Shown here one piece after another: positions 19,664 to 30,245 of a stretch of 64,000 nt of DNA (the first letter of the stretch is position 1; each line of letters starts with the position of its first letter). A program made the translations under genes and the position numbers. The notes under the pieces were generated by a model. It did not search any database and was not told the DNA's origin. It saw nothing but the letters and a program-made list of their open reading frames with translations. Origin of the DNA: Arcicella aurantiaca (GTDB taxonomy: Bacteria > Bacteroidota > Bacteroidia > Cytophagales > Spirosomataceae); the NCBI RefSeq assembly GCF_003148625.1, contig NZ_QGGO01000020.1:1-64000 (forward strand). The letters are read 5' to 3'.

Positions 19664-20005
19664 ATGAAGACCTACAAACAAAAAGGGAATGAAAGTTTAC
19701 TAATTCTAAATCATAAAACTTATAGCAAGGTTTTGATTAATCGTATTGTACTCATTAAAGGCAATATTAACTACACAATTTTTCATTTAGATGGAGGTAA
19801 AGAAAAAATGGTAGCACACCCTATCAAGTTCTTTGAACCTCATCTGACTACTCATGGATTTCTTCGGATACATCGTGCCTTTATGATAAATCCCAATTAT
19901 GTAAAAGAATACAATGCCCAAGACGAGTCGATAACCATGTTGAATGGACAAACTGCCATGATTTCGAGAAGAAGAAAGCATACCTTGAAAGATTTCATCG
20001 CTTAA
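19664..20005 (+). CDS. LytTR-type DNA-binding protein, stand-alone domain
   Basis: This 113-residue protein is essentially only a LytTR domain. It has no receiver, no membrane segment and no sensor. The core H-G-F-L-R-I-H-R-A-F-M-I-N-P-N-Y-V (about residues 65-82) is the LytTR signature, and the C-terminal MISRRRKHTLKDFI matches the last strand and helix. Such proteins bind direct repeats as dimers. It is the first gene of a same-strand run with the collar-like protein, the giant surface protein and the coiled-coil protein, with a 158-base gap before the next gene. The likely role is control of that surface locus. Missing input domains suggest it is governed by its own level or by a partner protein. 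Confidence 0.88.
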   Translation: MKTYKQKGNESLLILNHKTYSKVLINRIVLIKGNINYTIFHLDGGKEKMVAHPIKFFEPHLTTHGFLRIHRAFMINPNYVKEYNAQDESITMLNGQTAMISRRRKHTLKDFIA

Positions 20006-20163
20006 ATCAAATAGGGGTTTGGATTTAGGCATTAGGATTTAACATTACCATCTTCTTGATTTTTAATACGTATAAAAAATCAAAATGGCTCTTCATTCAA
20101 CCCTATTAACTATAAAGAGAGTTCACTAATAATTTCAACTATATTTTAACCAATTACAACGCA

Positions 20164-21141
20164 ATGGAAAGACGCACTCCAATTTTTAAAGTATTTCTGA
20201 TGAGTATTTTATTTATGAATTTATTTATCATCAGTTCGTATGCCCAACAGACCAAAAAAATATCACTTCAAGGTTTCTTGAAAGATGGCAACGGAAAAGC
20301 CGTTGCAGATGGTAACCAAGAGATGATTTTCAAGCTATATCCTTCTAAAGAGGGTGGTACAGCAGAATGGGAAGAAACCCAAACTATTAATGTTTTTGGT
20401 GGTGTATATAGTACGCATTTGGGAAAAAACACACCTCTTGATAATTTGAGTTGGGGAACAAAAACGTACTATGTGGGAGTAACAGTACAAGGCTCAGAAC
20501 TCAACCCAAGAACCGAATTAACTTTTGCCCCATATTCATTGGGTTCTCCATCGGCAGATGTAGCTAATACAGTAAAATGTTCGGGTGCAGTAGGAGATAT
20601 AAAATATTCTATTTTAAACCCTACACAATTTGCGACTGTAAATGGAAATTGTTGGGTTCCTATGGATGGTAGAGCTTTAGCTGTTGCTGATAAACTTAGA
20701 GAAATTATTCCAACGATGGCTAATATACCAGATGGTAGTGGAGCATTTCTCCGTTCACAAGAGTTTGAAGGCAAAGCTGATAGAGACAAAGATAGAACTT
20801 CTGCTACCGCTATTGCTGTAATTCAGGATGAAGGTTTTAAAAGTCATAACCACGAAAATAACTTATCAGTTACTACTACTATAAATTCAGGAGGAAATCA
20901 CAGTCACTCTTTTTACATAGGTAAAAATTCATTTCAAGATGGAGATGGGCGACAGGTAGTTGAGCACGCAGGGACTGATAATAATAGTGTTTCAGGTGAC
21001 AAATCACTTATTAACACAACAACAACCGGAGACCACTCTCATACTGCCACTTCAACCGTAGGTGGAAGTATATCTTCGAAGGGAGGTACAGAAACCCGTC
21101 CTGTTAACTTAAACTTTTGGATATATATCCGTATTAATTAA
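20164..21141 (+). CDS. Secreted protein with phage-tail-collar-like C-terminus
   Basis: This 325-residue protein begins with a signal peptide ending in S-S-Y-A-Q (about residue 28). An Ig-like or beta-sandwich domain follows (about 35-125: K-I-S-L-Q-G-F-L-K-D-G-N-G-K-A-V-A). The second half resembles tail-collar and fibre-tip proteins: VPMDGRAL near 162, GAFLRSQEF near 197, three H-x-H clusters near residues 227 (SHNH), 245 (HSH) and 290 (HSH), and the terminal ETRPVNLNFWIYIRIN. In phage fibres H-x-H pairs bind metal in an intertwined trimer; the same is inferred here. The stop codon is 31 bases from the giant surface protein gene, so they are probably co-transcribed and may form one surface structure. 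Confidence 0.75.
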   Translation: MERRTPIFKVFLMSILFMNLFIISSYAQQTKKISLQGFLKDGNGKAVADGNQEMIFKLYPSKEGGTAEWEETQTINVFGGVYSTHLGKNTPLDNLSWGTKTYYVGVTVQGSELNPRTELTFAPYSLGSPSADVANTVKCSGAVGDIKYSILNPTQFATVNGNCWVPMDGRALAVADKLREIIPTMANIPDGSGAFLRSQEFEGKADRDKDRTSATAIAVIQDEGFKSHNHENNLSVTTTINSGGNHSHSFYIGKNSFQDGDGRQVVEHAGTDNNSVSGDKSLINTTTTGDHSHTATSTVGGSISSKGGTETRPVNLNFWIYIRIN

Positions 21142-21172
21142 CCCCCATTAGTCATACTTAAATTCATATTTT

Positions 21173-24100
21173 ATGCAAAAGAAGATACTCTATCTTCTCT
21201 TGGGTTGGCTAATGCTGTTTGGTGGGCAAAGAATATTTGCTCAAACCGATACGCTCTGTAACCCCAATGAGAAAACAAAAATATTTGGCGAACTGTATTT
21301 TAATTACGGTTCAGCCACCAACTCCTATACGTCATTTAATCGTTCTACTTTTTCAGTAGGGCAATCTTTGGTTTCGTCAGAAAATATGCAATCAACAATC
21401 TATCAATTAGGTTTTGGAGCATATAGTCCGTGGTTTTTACCGCCGCAGCCGCCTGTACTTATCGCCACACAAGGAGAATTTAAAGACCGTGTTAAAATTT
21501 CGTGGAATGTAAACCCACTTTCTCCGTCTCCATCAGGATTTGTGATTTATCGAGATGGCTCATTTATTGCGGATTTAGGTGAAAATGTCAGAGATTATTT
21601 AGATTTTAACGTTCAAGCGGGTGAATATTACGAATATAGTATTGAAGCTAAAAACGTCTATGGCACAGGTAGTCGTAGTAAATCAGTTGGTTTTGTAAAT
21701 CCGAACGGTGTAGTTAGTGGTAAAATAGAAACCAATTCTGGAAATCCAGTTCCGGGAGTTGAAGTCCGCCTTACGCCACTGACAGGTAATTCAATGGCTT
21801 TTGATGGCGTTAATGATGAGCTTTGTGTAAGCTATAATAGTGAATTTCCAACGGATAAATTTACGGTTTCAGCTTATGTAAAATTGGGTGATACCAACAA
21901 CGAAGGAGCGATAATTGACTGGGGTAGCTCACTGAATAAAAACTGGTGGATTACCACAACCAAAAGTGGCGAAGCCAAAGGATATATTTTCCATATTGGT
22001 AATGGAACAGGGAGTGATTCTCTGAAATATTATCTCCCTGATACTCCTGCCAATCCTTTCAATGTAGGCAATTGGCATCAAATAACGATGGTTTATAATG
22101 GTTCGGCAATGTCTGTCATGGTCGATGGTGAATTTATTGGTACAAAACCAGCGAGTATTTCAAGAGCAAGCAATTATTTGAACATTGGTAGTAAAATTGG
22201 TGATGGAGGGTTTTTCAAAGGAAAAATTGATGACATCAGAGTTTACAATCGTCCACTTACGCAAACGGAGGTAAATAATACGAAACATCGCTCAGTATCA
22301 AAATCTGAAAATGGTTTGGTATCCTATTGGAAAATGGACGAAGGTGTTGGAGCAAAAGTATTCGATAATACTACGATTCCAACCAATGCTAATATTTATG
22401 GTGCTACCTTTTCTGCTGACAAACCAGAAGTGTATAGTTCTGGGGTAAGCGATGTAACAGGGTATTATACAATCGACGGTATAAATTATAGTCAAACGGA
22501 AAGTTTTAGAGCAACTCCAATGAAGAATTTCGAGTTCAATACTGCTCTTGAATTTAATGCGGCTGATAAATCTTACGGAAATCTGACAGACTATGATGTG
22601 CCTGATACCTCAACGGTAGAAATTCTATTTCATCCATTTGATTTGAAGTCTCGTCAAACGATACTTTCAAAGGGAAATTTATATGAAGCATACATTGATA
22701 ATGGAAAGCTTTTCTTAAAACTGAATGGAACAATTACCGACTTAGGAGCCATTAAAGCCAAGTTTTATCACTTAGCAGTAACTATTGATAATCATGCAGG
22801 TAGTGCTAATGTTTACTTAGAAGGTGAATTGAAAGGAACAGTTTCATTCTCTGGAACATCAAACTGGAAAAACGGAACACCTTGGTTATTAGCAACCAAT
22901 TCCACCGATGCCAATACAGGTAAATTTTATACAGGTTTGGTAGATGAGTTTTATATCTATAAAACAGCTCTGCCACAATATGCCATTCAAGAACACTTTG
23001 TACTGGGCGTTCCGCAAGATTCTACTACGAAAAACCTATTTACTCACTTTGACCTTAACGAAGGCTCTGATACTAAAGTGTATGATTATGCGATTGTTAA
23101 TTTTGGAGCAACCACTCCACGAGAAGGAACTATTCTAAAAGCTTCATGGAGCAATAACTCCCGCAGAGCAGAAACAAAGCCTCATGAGTTTGAGCCAAAT
23201 GTAAGAGTTGTAAACTTGAACACAAGTAATACAGCTATTGGAAATATTGATTTTAAAGATGTTTCAACGGTAAATGTTTCGGGTTATGTTCGTTTTGCAA
23301 ACACATTTTGTTTTGCTGACTCGATTGATATTTTAGTGAACGGTCAGCCATTTTTCCCTTCCATTAGAACTGATAAAAATGGGAAATGGTCAGTTGATTT
23401 TGAACCAGGAAAAACGGTTAAATTAAGTGCATCTTATAAAGACCATTTATTTTCACCAAGCTTTTTTGAACTTCGTAAACTGCAAGCACCCAAAGCAGGA
23501 ATCGTATTTTTGGATAATACCAAACGTACAATCAGAGGTCAGGTTGCTGGAAACGATAAATGTAGAAAGTCCGTTATTCCAGCAGGTGCGAGAGTTGTGG
23601 TAAAAGTAGCAACGCTTGACGGATGTTTCGAGAAAACAGACACCCTCAGAAATCCAGATGGAAAGTTTATTTTCAGAGATTTACCAGCCCGTGCTTTCAG
23701 AGTAAGCGTGGTGGAGCATTCGAATTCAGTTATTTACAACTATTTTCAGCTAAAAGGAGGTCAAGAAGTTGATTTGCGTGATGCCGTTTCTGACACTACC
23801 GACTTTATTTATATTGCACCTCCCCAAATAGAGATGGCAGGTATAACTCCCAACGAATGTAATCTAAAAATTGCTAATCAGTTTCTTGAAAGCAAGTTTA
23901 AAATCAAAGTTTTTGAGCAATATGATGGTGGTAAATGTTATGTAGATGGAGCAACTTTATCAATAGACAACCCCTCTGTTACGGATAAAGTGGACACAAC
24001 ATTGGCAGAGAATGTGCAAGAATTTGAGTATAAATTCAAACCCCAAAAAGTCAATATTATACAACCTTACCAAACACTTGTAACCGTAAAAGCAACAGTA

Positions 24101-27100
24101 GGGAGTGCCACCACTACCGACACAACTTCATTTGTTGTTCTCGGAAATCAAAGCACCGCTGGCACATTTACAACTTCCTCGCCTCAACTACCTCAGTTTG
24201 TATTGCGTGACCCTCCAGGTGATGGAAGTTATGCGACTCTCGAAAAAGGTTTTACACATTGTACCAGTAACACAAGAAGTGTAATCAATGATTTAGGAGA
24301 AGAGTTTAGTGTAGGGCACTCAATTGGTGGAGAAACCCATGTAGGGATTCCTGGAAATGAAATTAGTGTCAAAAACGAAGTCAAAATTGTTGTTTCGGGT
24401 GGCTCAAATCAAACATGGAATTATTCAACAAATGAAAGCACATGTATTACAACCAACAAAGTTATCTCTACTTCGGCTTCTGACGGTGTAGTGGGAAGCG
24501 AAGACGGCGGAGATGTTTATTTCGGATTTGCCGAAAATATTACTTATGGCGGAAATATCGAAGTAAACTTTAAACCTGATAGTTGTAAGTTTTATACGAA
24601 AAAAAACCTGCAAATAGATAGTAAAACATTGGGTGGAGATTTTGTTTATTCTGAACGGCACATCATCAAAGATGTTATTCCAGCGTTGAAGCTACTTGCA
24701 TCTCAACCAAAAGATATCAATCCATATCGAGCAAGAGATTCATCGGCTTATATACTTTGGGAGAAATATATTTTGTTAAATAAAATTGATAAAGGAATTC
24801 TATACGAAAAAACGATTAGTTTTGATGCAGGGGCAGTTTATGAAGAAAGTACAACTACAGAAAATACCAACGGATGGACAGAAACATTTGATGCGAAGGG
24901 ATGGTACGGTGGAAATGCTGAATTTGTCCTCAAAGCATTGGGGGGTATTGAAGGTAACGTGGCTATAAAACATGAGCATACCAAATCAAACACTCACGAT
25001 GACCAAACCACAAATGTGTATGGAATATCCTATCATTTTGAAGATGATGATGTAGGTGATAATTTCTTGGTGAAAGTTTTTAGAGGCTTAATTTGGGATA
25101 GTTACAATTTCGAGTTAATAGCTGGAGAAAGCTCATGCCCTTGGGAAAAAGGCACAAGACAACGGTCTGCTCCTTCACTTGTAAGTCTCGACGGAAACTC
25201 TAAGGTAAATGTACCAGCTAATACTTCAGCGGTTTATCAGTTACAATTAGGAAATGCCAGCCCAACCGACGAAGCAATGAACTATGACCTTTCCTTAGAC
25301 CCCGCTACCAATCCAGATGGTGCTATTGTGAAGGTAAACGGTCAACCACTTACTCAACCAATCACATTTAGAATAGACCCTGGTCAAAGCCAAATCGTAA
25401 CATTGACACTTGATAAAGGTCCTCTTAAATACGATTATAGTGATATTACTATTCAATTGGAGTCTGCCTGTGAAACTGAACTTGCCGATGCACGTGGCGG
25501 TGATACCTTAGTAGATGAGTATTTTGTAAAAACTATCAATTTGGCTGCTTCATTCATCGAACCATGCTCGCCTGTTGATATTGGATTCCCTCTACAAGGG
25601 TTTGTAGTAACACCTGCATTTCAAAATAGATTGAGTGTAACGCTTAATGAGTATAATAAAAATGATGCAGACTTAAAATTGATTCGTTTACAATATCGTC
25701 CAATCGGCGGTGATGGTTCTTGGATTAATATTAATGAAACTCCTAAAGCAGATTTAGGAGATGTGTTTACAATAAAAGAATGGGGAACTTCACTATTAAA
25801 AGATGGACCTTATGAAATCAGAGCAGTAGCTGAGTGCTTTAATCCTAATTTAGCTCCCGGTATCTCAACAGTTGTAAAAGGTAGTATCGAAAGAGAACCA
25901 CCAGTAGTTTTTGGTGTTCCAGAACCGGGCGATGGTACTTGGGATCCAGGGGATGAAATTTCTATTACTTTCAATGAATCCATTGATTGTGATAAAGTGG
26001 TTCAGGCAGATATTTTAGCTAATAATACGATAGGGCTTTATGATGCTACAACCAATGCTTTGGTAGATGCAACGATAACTTGTGTGGGTACCAAAATCAT
26101 TATTACACCAAATATCAACCCTGTTTTCTTTGAAAATAGAACTTTCAGAGTGGTTGTGAGTGGTAAGGATTATGATGATGCTATGACTGCCCAAAACCCG
26201 AATCATCAAGCGGCGGCGATTAGGGATAAAGCTGGTAACATGATTCCGAAAACTATCAAATGGGAGTTTGCCGTGAATCAAAATAACCTTGAATGGGTAG
26301 GTACTGATGTTATCGAAACGAATGAAGTATTAAAACCTTTCACCGTAAAACGTCAAATTCGTAACCGTGGGGGGAGTATTACCAGTTTCAGAATGGAAAG
26401 TGTGCCTTCTTGGCTGACGGTTACGCCATCAACAGGAACTTTAAATCCGGGACAAGTAGCTGATGTAACGCTTACTTTCCAACAGGATTTATTAATTGGT
26501 GATTATTTGGATACTGTTCAAATGCACGGTTCTAAAGGTGATGAACCATTGTTGATTGATTATCGTGTGCGTTGTCCGCAACCTGCTTATGTGGTGGATA
26601 ACCCTTCGCAGTATGAAGGTAGTATGAACATGGTGGTTGATTTAAGCATCTTTGGCGTAAAATCTAAAGACCCATCTGATGTGATTATCGCCAAAATTGA
26701 TGGGAAAATTCGTGGTGTCGGAAGAGTCCAGTATTATAGAAATATTCCAACTGAAGGAACAAATCCGATAACAGGGCAACCTGATGATTCAAGACGTTGG
26801 TTAACTTTCTTGACTATCTACGGAAATTCAACAGATATTGACAAACCAATCGAATTCCATGTTTGGGACGGAGATAAATGTAATGAATACGTAGAAGTAT
26901 TGGAACAAATCACTTACGAAGAAGGAGGTTTAGTGGGTAGTCCGCTTGAACCACAACCAATTCATGTTTTGAATTTAGTGAAGAAGTCTATTGCATTAAA
27001 TAAAGGTTTCAATTGGGTCTCTTTCAACCTAAACTTGGGAGCTGGCAATAATACATTTACTAAAGTATTGGCGTCGTTGAAACATAAAACTGGTGCAATG

Positions 27101-30100
27101 ATTAAGACAGATGATAACTTTGCTAACTATGAAAATGGTGCTTGGGATGCTCTCGATGACGTGGTTTTACCAACAAAACGTTATTTGATTTATGTGCCAG
27201 AACAAGACACTATTAACATTAAAGGTGAACCTTATACATCTACTGCCTTCCCGATTACTATCAAAGCTAAACCACAATGGAACTGGCTTGGATATGTACC
27301 TTCTACGGGTATGACGGTTACACAAGCATTACGTGGACTTACACCGCTAAACGGTGATATTATCAAAAGTCAAACGTTGTTTGCTCAGTATGTGGCAGGT
27401 GTGGGTTGGATTGGAAATTTAAGTTTCTTAGAACCACTAAAAGGGTATTTGTTAAAAATTTCTAATACAGGACAACTTACCTACAATACTAATATTTATG
27501 GTTTAGAAGGTTCTGGCGAAAAAGAGGTTAGCTCAAAAGATTTACAAAACCAAGCAAGTTTGGAAGCTCCGATGATTGATGATTTTACAAAATATCAATC
27601 AAATATGAACTTAATTGGTAAAGTAAATGGCATGACAATCGACGCTGATGATGAACTAAGAGCCTATATTAATGGTACATTGGTGAGTAGAAATAAATCT
27701 ATCAGTCATGGAAAAAGTAGATTATTCTTTAACACTATTTATTTTGAAGATGAACAAACAGTAAGTTTCAAACTCTTTAAGGCTGATAGAAACAAAGAAT
27801 ATGATTTGGATAAGAATGTGCAATTTCAAGCTGATGCCTTGTCAGGTTTAGTTGAAGACCCAATTGTTTTTGAACTTACTAATAATGTAAATCCAGCGGT
27901 AACAATCGTAATTGAAGACCAAATTATCAAACAACCTGATAAAGTTTTCGGTACAGTTTCGATTCCTGCAAGCATTACAGAAAGTAGTCCAAATTGTGGT
28001 TTGTATGCGGTTAGTACCATTTTACCAACGGGTAATGAAACTAAACCGACTTGTTCAGCACAGACTTTAGAAGGTAGTATGACATCTGTCATCAAGGTTT
28101 ATTTTAACGAACTTTCAAGTTTTGTTTCTGACCAAGACGTACTTTCATTTGTCAATCCTGCTACGGGTGCAACAGTAGGTTGTGGGGTATTTAGAGCTAA
28201 TAATTCGCTTTTCTATACTACCATTAGTGGTACGGTAACCTCAGCGGCTGTTCCGTTGGATGTAATTTACTATTCAAATTCAATGAAAAAATCATTTACA
28301 TTGAAGGGCGGATTAAGTTACAAGTACAACACAAATCTTGGTACAGGAGCTAACCCTCATAAGTTAGATTTCTCTCCATTGGCGGTGAGTGTTGATAATA
28401 GTGGAATAATCACGACGGTTTTGAGAGATACCTCATGGATTGGCTCGTATGGTGTAAAAGCAATTGCGATGAATTGTACAGGATACAATGATGGAGAAAA
28501 AACCTTCTATTTCAGAAGAATTGCTCAAAATGATTGCTCGTATTCGTTCTCTGTGCCAACTACCAATACACCAGTTTGTAAAGGAGGTACTATTACTTTG
28601 GGAGCAAATAAAGGTGCTAATTACGCTTGGAGTGGTCCAAATGGCTTTACGTCAACTGAACGAAATCCTAAGATTGTGTCAGCAAGTAGTGCAGCAGGTG
28701 GTATTTATACGCTTACAGTTACTTCATATCGTTGTCAGATTACTGCTACAACTAATGTAGTAGTGAAGGCTTTAAATATGTCTGTAAGTAGCAATGCACC
28801 ACTTTGTGAAAAAACTACCTTGTCGTTGAGTAGCAGTGGTGGAACAACCTACGCATGGAGAGGACCAAACGGATTTACATCAAATATTCCGAATCCTGAA
28901 ATTCCGAATATTAGTACCGCAGGAAGTGGTACCTATACCGTTGTGATGGAAAATAATGGCTGTAAAGATTCAACCACTACCAATGTTTTGGTGAAACTTT
29001 TACCTGTTATTGAAATGGAAGCAAGTTCGGTTATTTGTGAAGCAGGAACACTTCAACTTGGTAGTAACGGAGGTTCTTCGTATTTGTGGTCTGGACCAAA
29101 TTCGTTTAGTTCAACGCTTCAGAATCCACAAATTCCGAATGTAAGTAGCAATAATGCAGGGACTTATACCGTAACGGTGTCATTGAATCTGTGTTCGTCA
29201 ACGGCAAGTACATCGGTTATAGTAACTCCGTTACCTGCCATTCCAACGATTAGTGGAATAAACGAAATATGTGCAAGCACGCCAACTGTTTTAAAAGCTT
29301 CGGCAATTCCGAATGCCACTTATACTTGGTCGAACAATGCCACAGGTACGTCAATTACGGTTGAGCCAACTGTTAGCCAATCGTACACGGTAACGGCAAC
29401 AGTTAACGGGTGTAGTCGCACTTCTGCTGCATTTGCTATGACCGTAAATCCGCTTTATACATCGCCAACAATAACAGCGAGTAGTTTACAAATTTGTAAA
29501 GGTGAAAGCGTGATTTTGAGTGCGTCATGTCCAGCAAGTACAGATGTTTTCAGATGGGAAACTCCTGTTGCCAATAGTAGTGTTTTGGCAACAAATACGA
29601 ATAATCGTATTGTTACTGAACCGGGAACATACATTGGATTCTGTGAACCAACAGTAGGCTGTGCAAGTGCTAAAGTGAGTGTAACCATAACACAAAGTGC
29701 CAATTGTAATGGACAAAATTTCATTACGATTACGCCAAATAAACCAATCATTTGTCCTAACTCAACAGTTATATTGAGTGCAACTGGATGTACAGGAACG
29801 GTTACTTGGTTTGGTGGTGCATCAACTCAGACGGGAACAACGGCTACATTTAACCCAACAGCTACAACCACTTATTTGGCACAATGTAGCACAGGAGGTT
29901 CAACGTCGGTAGATGTAGTGGTAGCTCCAACCAGTGTAAATGTGGTTTCTGACATTGTTACAGGGCTTGAAAAAGTGAAAGCTACTGGAGCAATTGAATC
30001 AGATAAGCGAATTGGTGACGGTATTTTTACGCCATCTCCAAATGTAACTTACGAAGCAGGTCAAACCATTTTATTAAAACCGGGTTTTGATACCGCCAAA

Positions 30101-30139
30101 AATGCAGTATTCAAGGCTGAAATCAGAACTTGTAATTAA
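21173..30139 (+). CDS. Giant LamG/FN3/Ig multidomain surface protein
   Basis: This 2,988-residue secreted protein has a signal peptide ending near F-A-Q (residue 24). Recognisable modules in order are an FN3-like domain (about 92-180), two LamG/concanavalin-type jellyrolls (about 205-375 and 450-620), a carboxypeptidase-regulatory-like segment (about 700-765), a large unassigned middle, and a SbsA-like Ig domain (about 1580-1700, starting VPEPGDGTWDPGDEISITF). A BACON-like domain follows (about 1705-1790, with PSWLTVTPSTGTL), then at least three tandem Ig-like repeats with Y-x-W-x-G-P-N-x-F (about 2455-2700) and a C-terminal domain ending KAEIRTCN. The last region resembles the short C-terminal domains seen on many secreted Bacteroidota adhesins. 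No catalytic motif was seen. The likely role is adhesion or cell-surface structure, with carbohydrate binding through the LamG domains. Confidence 0.85.
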   Translation: MQKKILYLLLGWLMLFGGQRIFAQTDTLCNPNEKTKIFGELYFNYGSATNSYTSFNRSTFSVGQSLVSSENMQSTIYQLGFGAYSPWFLPPQPPVLIATQGEFKDRVKISWNVNPLSPSPSGFVIYRDGSFIADLGENVRDYLDFNVQAGEYYEYSIEAKNVYGTGSRSKSVGFVNPNGVVSGKIETNSGNPVPGVEVRLTPLTGNSMAFDGVNDELCVSYNSEFPTDKFTVSAYVKLGDTNNEGAIIDWGSSLNKNWWITTTKSGEAKGYIFHIGNGTGSDSLKYYLPDTPANPFNVGNWHQITMVYNGSAMSVMVDGEFIGTKPASISRASNYLNIGSKIGDGGFFKGKIDDIRVYNRPLTQTEVNNTKHRSVSKSENGLVSYWKMDEGVGAKVFDNTTIPTNANIYGATFSADKPEVYSSGVSDVTGYYTIDGINYSQTESFRATPMKNFEFNTALEFNAADKSYGNLTDYDVPDTSTVEILFHPFDLKSRQTILSKGNLYEAYIDNGKLFLKLNGTITDLGAIKAKFYHLAVTIDNHAGSANVYLEGELKGTVSFSGTSNWKNGTPWLLATNSTDANTGKFYTGLVDEFYIYKTALPQYAIQEHFVLGVPQDSTTKNLFTHFDLNEGSDTKVYDYAIVNFGATTPREGTILKASWSNNSRRAETKPHEFEPNVRVVNLNTSNTAIGNIDFKDVSTVNVSGYVRFANTFCFADSIDILVNGQPFFPSIRTDKNGKWSVDFEPGKTVKLSASYKDHLFSPSFFELRKLQAPKAGIVFLDNTKRTIRGQVAGNDKCRKSVIPAGARVVVKVATLDGCFEKTDTLRNPDGKFIFRDLPARAFRVSVVEHSNSVIYNYFQLKGGQEVDLRDAVSDTTDFIYIAPPQIEMAGITPNECNLKIANQFLESKFKIKVFEQYDGGKCYVDGATLSIDNPSVTDKVDTTLAENVQEFEYKFKPQKVNIIQPYQTLVTVKATVGSATTTDTTSFVVLGNQSTAGTFTTSSPQLPQFVLRDPPGDGSYATLEKGFTHCTSNTRSVINDLGEEFSVGHSIGGETHVGIPGNEISVKNEVKIVVSGGSNQTWNYSTNESTCITTNKVISTSASDGVVGSEDGGDVYFGFAENITYGGNIEVNFKPDSCKFYTKKNLQIDSKTLGGDFVYSERHIIKDVIPALKLLASQPKDINPYRARDSSAYILWEKYILLNKIDKGILYEKTISFDAGAVYEESTTTENTNGWTETFDAKGWYGGNAEFVLKALGGIEGNVAIKHEHTKSNTHDDQTTNVYGISYHFEDDDVGDNFLVKVFRGLIWDSYNFELIAGESSCPWEKGTRQRSAPSLVSLDGNSKVNVPANTSAVYQLQLGNASPTDEAMNYDLSLDPATNPDGAIVKVNGQPLTQPITFRIDPGQSQIVTLTLDKGPLKYDYSDITIQLESACETELADARGGDTLVDEYFVKTINLAASFIEPCSPVDIGFPLQGFVVTPAFQNRLSVTLNEYNKNDADLKLIRLQYRPIGGDGSWININETPKADLGDVFTIKEWGTSLLKDGPYEIRAVAECFNPNLAPGISTVVKGSIEREPPVVFGVPEPGDGTWDPGDEISITFNESIDCDKVVQADILANNTIGLYDATTNALVDATITCVGTKIIITPNINPVFFENRTFRVVVSGKDYDDAMTAQNPNHQAAAIRDKAGNMIPKTIKWEFAVNQNNLEWVGTDVIETNEVLKPFTVKRQIRNRGGSITSFRMESVPSWLTVTPSTGTLNPGQVADVTLTFQQDLLIGDYLDTVQMHGSKGDEPLLIDYRVRCPQPAYVVDNPSQYEGSMNMVVDLSIFGVKSKDPSDVIIAKIDGKIRGVGRVQYYRNIPTEGTNPITGQPDDSRRWLTFLTIYGNSTDIDKPIEFHVWDGDKCNEYVEVLEQITYEEGGLVGSPLEPQPIHVLNLVKKSIALNKGFNWVSFNLNLGAGNNTFTKVLASLKHKTGAMIKTDDNFANYENGAWDALDDVVLPTKRYLIYVPEQDTINIKGEPYTSTAFPITIKAKPQWNWLGYVPSTGMTVTQALRGLTPLNGDIIKSQTLFAQYVAGVGWIGNLSFLEPLKGYLLKISNTGQLTYNTNIYGLEGSGEKEVSSKDLQNQASLEAPMIDDFTKYQSNMNLIGKVNGMTIDADDELRAYINGTLVSRNKSISHGKSRLFFNTIYFEDEQTVSFKLFKADRNKEYDLDKNVQFQADALSGLVEDPIVFELTNNVNPAVTIVIEDQIIKQPDKVFGTVSIPASITESSPNCGLYAVSTILPTGNETKPTCSAQTLEGSMTSVIKVYFNELSSFVSDQDVLSFVNPATGATVGCGVFRANNSLFYTTISGTVTSAAVPLDVIYYSNSMKKSFTLKGGLSYKYNTNLGTGANPHKLDFSPLAVSVDNSGIITTVLRDTSWIGSYGVKAIAMNCTGYNDGEKTFYFRRIAQNDCSYSFSVPTTNTPVCKGGTITLGANKGANYAWSGPNGFTSTERNPKIVSASSAAGGIYTLTVTSYRCQITATTNVVVKALNMSVSSNAPLCEKTTLSLSSSGGTTYAWRGPNGFTSNIPNPEIPNISTAGSGTYTVVMENNGCKDSTTTNVLVKLLPVIEMEASSVICEAGTLQLGSNGGSSYLWSGPNSFSSTLQNPQIPNVSSNNAGTYTVTVSLNLCSSTASTSVIVTPLPAIPTISGINEICASTPTVLKASAIPNATYTWSNNATGTSITVEPTVSQSYTVTATVNGCSRTSAAFAMTVNPLYTSPTITASSLQICKGESVILSASCPASTDVFRWETPVANSSVLATNTNNRIVTEPGTYIGFCEPTVGCASAKVSVTITQSANCNGQNFITITPNKPIICPNSTVILSATGCTGTVTWFGGASTQTGTTATFNPTATTTYLAQCSTGGSTSVDVVVAPTSVNVVSDIVTGLEKVKATGAIESDKRIGDGIFTPSPNVTYEAGQTILLKPGFDTAKNAVFKAEIRTCN

Positions 30140-30245
30140 TTGAGTAACGAGTAAAATGACTTTAAATAGTTGTTTTACTCGTTTTCTGAACAATCAAAAA
30201 ATAAACAAATCGCTCCGAGAGCATTCATTTAAAAATAATACGAAC

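Noticed and set aside
30156-30245. Earlier start for the small coiled-coil protein
   Set aside because: It places 30 polar residues before an otherwise standard signal peptide.
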